Below are positions 61,588-64,000 of a stretch of 64,000 nt of DNA, one piece after another (positions within the stretch are counted from its first letter, which is position 1; the number at the start of each line of letters is the position of its first letter). The position numbers and the translations under genes were made by a program. Source of the stretch: Tissierellales bacterium (lineage in GTDB: Bacteria > Bacillota > Clostridia > Tissierellales > Sedimentibacteraceae); NCBI GenBank assembly GCA_018433765.1, contig JAHDQO010000001.1, positions 248,001 to 312,000 of the forward strand, given 5' to 3'. Under the pieces are notes generated by a model, which did no database searches, was not told where the DNA came from, and saw only the letters and a list, made by a program, of their open reading frames with translations.

Positions 61588-63033
61588 ATGAAAAACTTTA
61601 TTAAATTTTCACCTATTATAATTCTTGGATTACTTTTAATAAATGGTGTGGATATTTTAAGCGCTGCTCCTATATCTGTTGTTCTAGCTATTATTATAGC
61701 AATGATAGTAGAAAAATTGAAATTTGATGACTTGCTAGAAAGTGGTGTTGAGCGTGTCCGTGGTGCATCAATGATATTCTTTGTGATAATGTTTGCATAT
61801 GCTCTTGCTGAGATATTCTTATCTACAGGTGTTGGAGCGTCTATCATCATTATATCTCTAAAACTTGGTGTTACAGGCAAAACTGTAGCTGTTGTGGCCT
61901 TTATAGTAACTTGTGTACTTGCAGTAGGAACAGGAACATCTTGGGGTACATTTGCAGCAGCAGCACCTATATTTCTATGGTTAACGTATATTGTTGGTGG
62001 TAATGTAGTGCTTACAGCATGTTCTGTCGCAGGAGGTTCTTGCTTTGGAGATAATATAGGACTAATTTCAGATACTACTGTATTAAGTTCAGGTATGCAA
62101 AAAGTCGAAGTTGTGGACAGAATACGACACCAAGGGGTTTGGTCTGGGCTGTGTGTTTTATTGGCATCTATATGTATAGTTATAACTAGCTTTATTATGG
62201 ATTTACCTAATACAATGGGTAACCCAGCTGATGCTATTGCAGCTATACCTACTGAAGCAATCACTGCATTAGCTCAAGAACGTGCTTCAGCTGTAGCTTT
62301 GTTAGAACAAGTTCAAGCTGGTGTACCAATATATATGACTATTCCTTTAATCATAGTTATAGGACTTGCAATAAAAGGCGTGCCTACTCTATTATGCTTA
62401 GGTTCTGGGATTTTAACAGGATCTATTTTTGGACTAGTATCAGGAACTGTGCCATCCATATCTTATATATTTAATTTAATAGAGACAGGTTTTGCAAGTG
62501 CAGGTAGTTGGGCTATGCTGATGATGATTTGGGTATCTGCTTTAGGTGGTATTATGAGTAGAATGAATGCATTTGCGCCAATTTCTAAATTTATAGTAAG
62601 AATATCATCAAAGGTTAGACATTTGATGGCAGCCAATTATTTATTATGTTTACTGGGGAATGCATGTTTTGGTGATGAAAACTCGACTATTGTTACAATA
62701 GGACCAATAACAAAAGAAGTAACAGATAATAATGTAGAAGCAAATGAAGAAGATATGTATAAACTTAGACTTAGAAATGCTTTATTTGCAGATGCAGGTG
62801 GAGTATACGGTTCTCAAATTATACCGTGGCATACGTTCATATTATTTTATGTAGCAATATGCAATGCTGTATATCCATTATATAAATTTATGCCATTTGA
62901 TATAATTAAATATAATTTTATGTCTCTAATAGCAGTATTCTCGTTATTTATTTTAACAATTACAGGTTGGGATAAATTCATACCATTATTTAAATTACCA
63001 TCAGAACCAGATGTCAAATTAAAAAAATTATAG
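61588..63033 (+). CDS. NhaC-type Na+/H+ antiporter family protein
   Basis: 481 residues with about 11-12 membrane segments. Motifs seen: GTGTSWGTFAAAAPIFL (about 113-129) and GGSCFGDNIGLISDTTVLSS (about 149-168), which match the NhaC/Na+:H+ antiporter family, including some members annotated as amino acid (lysine, malate-lactate) antiporters. A mirrored second half carries GNACFGDENSTIVTIGP. GAAAGGAG precedes the start. Next to a threonine dehydratase, it might exchange an amino or organic acid, but this is inference. Confidence 0.88.
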   Translation: MKNFIKFSPIIILGLLLINGVDILSAAPISVVLAIIIAMIVEKLKFDDLLESGVERVRGASMIFFVIMFAYALAEIFLSTGVGASIIIISLKLGVTGKTVAVVAFIVTCVLAVGTGTSWGTFAAAAPIFLWLTYIVGGNVVLTACSVAGGSCFGDNIGLISDTTVLSSGMQKVEVVDRIRHQGVWSGLCVLLASICIVITSFIMDLPNTMGNPADAIAAIPTEAITALAQERASAVALLEQVQAGVPIYMTIPLIIVIGLAIKGVPTLLCLGSGILTGSIFGLVSGTVPSISYIFNLIETGFASAGSWAMLMMIWVSALGGIMSRMNAFAPISKFIVRISSKVRHLMAANYLLCLLGNACFGDENSTIVTIGPITKEVTDNNVEANEEDMYKLRLRNALFADAGGVYGSQIIPWHTFILFYVAICNAVYPLYKFMPFDIIKYNFMSLIAVFSLFILTITGWDKFIPLFKLPSEPDVKLKKL

Positions 63034-63330
63034 AAACTTAAATTTTAACTGGTTTATTATTAATAAGGCAAATTAATAGAGTAAAACTAATTATTACTTA
63101 ATCTCCGGAGAAAAACTACCAATAATATAAAACTAAATATAATAATTTAAACTATAAAGATTGGATTAAATCAAGGAATTAGGCAAATATATAATATCAA
63201 AATGCTTCTGAATTAACTACTTTAAGTAGAGGGGAATATCAAAAATATATCATAAACTTATTATTAATAATTAAAAAATTTGATGCTATTTAGAGCATTA
63301 AGCAAATATCAATATTGAGGAGGCAGTTTA

Positions 63331-64000
63331 ATGTTAAAACTAACAGATTTTATATCTGCTTATAACAGAATCAAAAATAATATAAATCATACACCATTGG
63401 AAGAATCCCTCTATTTTAGTAATGCAGAACATACAGTATATTTAAAATTAGAAAATCAGCAAAAAACAAAGAGTTTTAAAATTAGAGGTGCATTAAATAA
63501 AATATCTATTTTAACAGATGAAGAAAAACAACGTGGTGTTTTAGCAGTATCTTCAGGAAATCACGGTATAGCTGTAAGTTATGCTGCAAAGCTTATGAAT
63601 ATAAAGAAAACTATAATATTTGTACCAAAAGTAACTCCAGAAGTTAAGATAAACAAAATTAAGGCTAATGGTGCTAAAGTAATAATAGCAGGTGATAATT
63701 ATGATGAAATGCAAGCAATTGGCATGAAATATTTAGCAGAGCATAATATGACTTTTGTAGATCCTTATAATAAAGATTACGATGTATATGCAGGTCAAGG
63801 AACTATATCATTAGAAATATTATTGGAGAATCCTAATATTGATACATTGCTTGTACCTGTAAGCGGTGGAGGACTAGTAACAGGAGTTGGTATAGCAGCA
63901 AAGCTTATGAAACCTGATATAAAGGTTATAGGTATTCAAACTTCTGCTTGCCCTGCTTTTGTAAAATCATTTCATGAAAATGTATTTTATCCTGAATATC
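63331..64000 (+). CDS. Threonine dehydratase (serine/threonine ammonia-lyase), N-terminal part
   Basis: The frame runs from ATG 63331 (GAGGAGG upstream) to the end of the window, at least 223 residues, without a stop. PLP fold-type II: the PLP lysine is Lys50 in KTKSFKIRGALNK, the substrate loop is SSGNHGIAVSYAAK (about 74-87), and the phosphate-binding loop is VPVSGGGLVTGVG. Converts threonine to 2-oxobutyrate and ammonia (or serine to pyruvate). The absence of the C-terminal end prevents a choice between the catabolic (short) and biosynthetic (regulatory-domain) form. A separate palindrome CTACTTTAAGTAG lies upstream near 63218-63230. Confidence 0.92.
   Translation, partial: MLKLTDFISAYNRIKNNINHTPLEESLYFSNAEHTVYLKLENQQKTKSFKIRGALNKISILTDEEKQRGVLAVSSGNHGIAVSYAAKLMNIKKTIIFVPKVTPEVKINKIKANGAKVIIAGDNYDEMQAIGMKYLAEHNMTFVDPYNKDYDVYAGQGTISLEILLENPNIDTLLVPVSGGGLVTGVGIAAKLMKPDIKVIGIQTSACPAFVKSFHENVFYPEY

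Noticed and set aside
63034-63330. T-box leader before the threonine dehydratase
   Set aside because: No T-box sequence or specifier-loop pattern could be found; only small palindromes (CTCCGGAG near 63104, CTACTTTAAGTAG near 63218) are present.

Overview
The window is AT-rich, tightly packed DNA with strong AGGAGG-type ribosome binding sites, classic TTGACA/TATAAT promoters and many intrinsic terminators. Together with selenium-dependent molybdenum hydroxylase genes, lipoproteins and AgrC/AgrA-like signalling, this points to an anaerobic, amino-acid and purine-fermenting low-GC Firmicute (class Clostridia). The genus cannot be fixed from the sequence. No rRNA, tRNA, CRISPR array or intact transposase gene was seen.

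1-18.2 kb is a purine and nitrogen catabolism island. It holds the end of a uracil/xanthine-type permease, an AzgA-type purine permease, adenine deaminase, diaminopropionate ammonia-lyase (dpaL), a YgeY hydrolase, an 8-oxoguanine deaminase-like amidohydrolase, the YgeW carbamoyltransferase paralogue, a YheO/DauR-type regulator, a three-subunit xanthine dehydrogenase (Mo, FAD and 2Fe-2S subunits), and an accessory operon (P-loop NTPase, IscU-like scaffold, YqeC, MocA, YqeB, XdhC-like) for a selenium- and molybdenum-containing cofactor. Purines would be imported, deaminated and oxidised.

18.2-31.1 kb is an amino-sugar or glycopeptide module. On the minus strand, a ROK repressor is followed by an Opp-type ABC importer and nagB. 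On the plus strand are a divergent ROK sugar kinase, cutC and a large cytosolic transglutaminase-like protein. A 600-bp block of mosaic repeats lies between the kinase and cutC.

31.2-54.9 kb is the most unusual part. A RiPP operon (ABC exporter, SPASM radical SAM enzyme, TIGR04066-type protein, acyl-carrier-related protein, a 61-residue precursor with six alternating cysteines, and an S8 peptidase) is framed by two paralogous solute-binding lipoproteins and two paralogous LytTR/GHKL two-component systems. It is followed by MalF/MalG-type permeases, a MacA/YknX-like adaptor, a MacB-core permease-like protein and tandem secreted proteins of unknown family. Three promoters here (both lipoproteins and the permeases) share the same double operator. 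A small mosaic of broken paralogues at 32.9-33.4 kb records recombination inside the locus. An AgcS symporter gene sits in the middle on the opposite strand.

55-64 kb is mixed: a DUF4177 protein, degenerate remnants, a zinc-ribbon protein, an orphan PreT/GltD-like flavoprotein, a frameshifted small membrane gene, a SprT-like HELLH protein, an ABC-2 exporter (ATPase plus two paralogous permeases), an NhaC-type antiporter, and the start of a threonine dehydratase that runs off the window.

A family of mosaic palindromic repeats built from a few short modules recurs in the intergenic spaces. In one case it supplies the last codons of yqeC.
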